Shown here piece after piece: positions 61,899 through 64,000 of a stretch of 64,000 bases of DNA (positions are counted from its first letter, which is position 1; every line of letters begins with the position of its first letter). The position numbers and the translations under genes were made by a program. Source of the stretch: Mucilaginibacter sp. 14171R-50 (GTDB lineage: Bacteria; Bacteroidota; Bacteroidia; Sphingobacteriales; Sphingobacteriaceae); NCBI RefSeq assembly GCF_010093045.1, contig NZ_CP048115.1, positions 744,001-808,000 on the forward strand. Direction: 5' to 3'. The notes under the pieces are model-generated. The model ran no database searches and was not told where the DNA came from. It worked only from the letters and a program-made list of their open reading frames with translations.

Positions 61899-63254
61899 TT
61901 ACTGTTTGTCCCAGTTGATCTTGCGCGAGAAATACATGAGCAGCCCCGTAATGATGAAGAGTGCTATACTGCCTATCATAAGTGCCAGGTCTTCTAATTG
62001 TATGATGACGAAAATAAAGACGTAGATGATGGATAGTATCAGCGCAAATAGCGCGGCCGCGCCTTTATTTTTGAGTAGCGAGGCAATGAAAACCGATACC
62101 AGCCCTATTGTGGCTATGGATGCAATTAAATAGGCTGCATTATAACCAACCTGCTCAGAGAACGAAAGCAACAAGGTGTAATAAATGATCATGGCAGCGC
62201 CTATCAGTATGTAGTTGAACGGATGGATCCTGTTCTTACGAATAACCTCGGTGAGGAACAACGACACAAACGTTAACAGCACGATAAGTATGGCGTACTT
62301 ACTGGTACGGGTTATCTTCTGGTATTGGTCAACCGGCAGGCGCAGCTTTACACCAAATGATGCATCGCCAAGCTTACTTTTGTCGGTAAGCAAGTTGTTA
62401 TCAACCACCCATTGCTGCGGATACGGGCGGTTGTAATACAGCATGCGCCATTTTGCGTGGAAACCGCTGGTATCTACTGTGCGGGTATCTGGCAGGTAAC
62501 GCCCGTCGAAACTTGGCGACGACCAGTTGCCTGCCACTTCAACATCGGTGGTTTTACCAAGATGCAAAAAGTGCAGTTCCTGGCTGCCTTTCAGATCCAG
62601 CGTGTAATCAAAAGTAAAAGCGCCGTTTGCAACATTGGTTAAATTCAGGTTAGCCTGCAGGCCGCCGTTAAATAAAGGGTGAGCGTTAAAAGATGGCTCG
62701 GCATTGAGCTGCTGGCCGGCAGCAGTTACCATCGGATTATTTTTAAGGCCTTTCAGGTCTGATATGCTGAACTCCAGCCTTGCCTTATCCAGCAGCAATT
62801 GTTCGGGCACTAACGAGAGGCTGCCAAGTTCGGCCCTGCCAAAGTTACCTGCAATTTTTATTGAGGAATTGTAAACCACAGTTTCGAACATTCCCCGGTG
62901 TAATTTCTCGGGCCTTATATCGGCTTTTACCTTTAAATTTTCCGGCAGGATGTATAAATTCTCTATTACATCCCGCGTAGTTTCTTTTTTATCACTATCA
63001 GTATATTTTATGGTTTTGCGATAAGGTATAACCAGCACGGGGCCTTTTATGGTTTGGCTGCCCGACCACGTATCGGCTATGTTCTTCGCCATTTCATCCT
63101 GTCGTTCGGCGCGCTCGCGGATAAGGCTGTCAATTAATGATGATGGGATAAGCAGCACCAAAATTAAAAAGCCAATAAAAACTAATTTAACAGTGATCGA
63201 CTCCTTGAGCCAATTCATAATGCCTTTTAAGGCCAACGGTTCTTCTTGTATCAT
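61899..63254 (-). CDS. creD: Inner-membrane protein CreD
   Basis: CreD/CET family protein of 451 residues. The first helix (about 24-41, VKLVFIGFLILVLLIPSSLI) is followed by the family stretch RQDEMAKNIADTWSGSQTIKGPVLVIP, a large periplasmic domain, and five or six C-terminal helices (from about residue 320, YAILIVLLTFVSLFLTEVIR). In E. coli it belongs to the CreBC regulon; here it has no CreBC but is preceded by a small winged-helix regulator and a dyad operator. The ATG at the MNWLKES position (residue 13) is an alternative start. Role in envelope integrity is family knowledge only. Confidence 0.9.
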   Translation of the reverse strand: MIQEEPLALKGIMNWLKESITVKLVFIGFLILVLLIPSSLIDSLIRERAERQDEMAKNIADTWSGSQTIKGPVLVIPYRKTIKYTDSDKKETTRDVIENLYILPENLKVKADIRPEKLHRGMFETVVYNSSIKIAGNFGRAELGSLSLVPEQLLLDKARLEFSISDLKGLKNNPMVTAAGQQLNAEPSFNAHPLFNGGLQANLNLTNVANGAFTFDYTLDLKGSQELHFLHLGKTTDVEVAGNWSSPSFDGRYLPDTRTVDTSGFHAKWRMLYYNRPYPQQWVVDNNLLTDKSKLGDASFGVKLRLPVDQYQKITRTSKYAILIVLLTFVSLFLTEVIRKNRIHPFNYILIGAAMIIYYTLLLSFSEQVGYNAAYLIASIATIGLVSVFIASLLKNKGAAALFALILSIIYVFIFVIIQLEDLALMIGSIALFIITGLLMYFSRKINWDKQ

Positions 63255-63271
63255 TTGGATTTATTAAAAGT

Positions 63272-63288
63272 ACTTTGAATTGCAAAGT
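63272..63288 (-). promoter_or_regulatory. Dyad operator upstream of creD
   Basis: ACTTTG-AATTG-CAAAGT is a perfect 6-bp inverted repeat with five central bases, 18 bases before the creD start and 21 after the regulator gene ends. It is well placed for repression by the winged-helix protein encoded next to it. Confidence 0.5.
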
Positions 63289-63308
63289 GATTATGTAAAA
63301 AAATATAG

Positions 63309-63617
63309 CTATAACAATTTCTGATTTTTTATGATCTGCTCTAAAGCATTAAGGTGCTGCTTAAAGGCTTGCCTGCCTTTATCACTTGCCTCGTAATTAG
63401 TATTAGGCTTGCGCCCTAAAAATGATTTATGCACAGTAATATATTCTTCTTTTTCTAAAGCCTTCAGGTGCGATGCCAGGTTACCATCGGTGGTATCCAG
63501 CAGCTCCTTTAGCGAATTGAAATCGTACCGGTCGTTAACCATCAGCACACTCATTATTTGCAAACGCAGCCTGTTCTCAAACGCCTTATCAAGTTTTTCA
63601 AATGGAACTTTCACCAA
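63309..63617 (-). CDS. Winged-helix transcriptional regulator
   Basis: Small DNA-binding protein of about 102 residues. FEKLDKAFENRLRLQIMSVL, FNSLKELLDTTDGNLASHLKALEKEEYI and the wing YITVHKSFLGRKPNTNYEAS form a MarR/ArsR-like winged helix of the type annotated HTH_34. No metal-binding Cys or His cluster is visible, so the signal is unknown. The first codon is non-ATG: TTG at 63617 or, more likely, GTG at 63614. It is flanked by creD and a membrane protein, all on the same strand, an arrangement recurring in Bacteroidota. Confidence 0.85.
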   Translation of the reverse strand: MVKVPFEKLDKAFENRLRLQIMSVLMVNDRYDFNSLKELLDTTDGNLASHLKALEKEEYITVHKSFLGRKPNTNYEASDKGRQAFKQHLNALEQIIKNQKLL

Positions 63618-63658
63618 TATTATTTTTAATATACCGTAAAAATTAAGCCTATAACAAC

Positions 63659-64000
63659 TTAAGATTTACTATCATATTTTAAGTACATAATGCTGCCGTA
63701 AACAATGTGCAATATACCAAACCCCACGGCCCAAAAAAGCAAACCATAACCCGGTAGTAATGCGGCAAACAAACCTAATACAATTTCGCAAATGCCTAAG
63801 TACTTAACATCCTTAAAAGTAAAATTACTTGCATTTATGAGCGCCAGGCCGTAAAATATTAACGTTGCTGACGCTACAATGCCTACATAGCCGCGGCTTA
63901 TTAAAATAAGTATCAACGCGCCGCCCGCTATCAGGGGTACAGCCATGTTAAATAATATCTGCCGGCTGCTGTTGCCCCACATTGGTTGATTTTTCTTTTT
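63659..64000 (-). CDS. Membrane protein upstream of the winged-helix regulator (5'-truncated)
   Basis: The frame stays open to the window edge (Lys-Lys-Lys-Asn-Gln-Pro before the Met at 63982), so the N-terminus is missing and that Met is probably internal. The visible 113 residues contain about four hydrophobic helices (NMAVPLIAGGALILILIS, ASATLIFYGLALINAS, GICEIVLGLFAALLPG, FWAVGFGILHIVYGSIMY). I recall similar C-terminal halves in membrane proteins of about 200 residues that sit beside such regulators, but the family has no known function. Confidence 0.7.
   Translation of the reverse strand, partial: KKKNQPMWGNSSRQILFNMAVPLIAGGALILILISRGYVGIVASATLIFYGLALINASNFTFKDVKYLGICEIVLGLFAALLPGYGLLFWAVGFGILHIVYGSIMYLKYDSKS

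Overview
The window reads as a chromosomal segment from a member of the Bacteroidota, most likely the Sphingobacteriaceae (Pedobacter/Mucilaginibacter type). The basis is a SusC/SusD pair, DUF4369-TlpA proteins, a SecA of about 1100 residues, the porin-containing kdp operon with a split KdpD, and promoters with the TAnnTTTG -7 element typical of this phylum. No genus was assigned by comparison. The segment is mostly intact core and semi-core genes; I found no phage, insertion sequence, integrase or CRISPR array.

Layout. 1-5.7 kb: SusC (cut by the window edge), SusD and a secreted alkaline-phosphatase-superfamily phosphoesterase. 5.8-16.3 kb: a potassium module on the minus strand, bounded by two imperfect ~90 bp direct repeats, one of which includes the 3' end of tRNA-Glu. 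It holds a small hydrophobic ORF, kdpF, kdpA, kdpB, kdpC, a porin, a stand-alone KdpD sensor domain and a separate histidine kinase. Upstream lies an NtrC-type sigma54 activator in place of KdpE, and a good -24/-12 promoter precedes kdp. 16.5-22.6 kb: a flavin disulfide reductase, an OpuC/EgtUV-type ABC transporter and the ergothioneine genes egtB and egtD in one tight operon. The transporter's fused substrate-binding domain is circularly permuted. 22.7-26.4 kb: an SPFH protein, a DUF922-like zincin, lpxH and prfA. 26.5-31 kb: an ApbE-like protein, two envelope proteins and a two-component pair. 31-37.4 kb: an OmpA lipoprotein with a sigma54-like promoter, a c-heme lipoprotein, a structured intergenic stretch, hisS and a PAS histidine kinase. 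37.5-46 kb: two DUF3857/transglutaminase paralogues, aat, ruvC, two small envelope proteins, asnS and an SRPBCC protein. 46-57.7 kb: an M20 amidohydrolase, a SPOR protein, secA, purD, two TlpA-like proteins, a degenerate ureohydrolase and an NAD-dependent epimerase. 57.7-64 kb: a hybrid histidine kinase, rlmD, a ferritin-like diiron protein, and creD with its winged-helix regulator and a membrane protein cut by the window end.

The main points for a second look are: (i) the ergothioneine synthesis-transport-reductase operon with its permuted binding domain; (ii) the probable sigma54 control of kdp; (iii) the tRNA-flanked kdp cassette; (iv) a set of intergenic dyads that share an architecture but each use their own repeated words; (v) several enzyme-family members that have lost catalytic residues.
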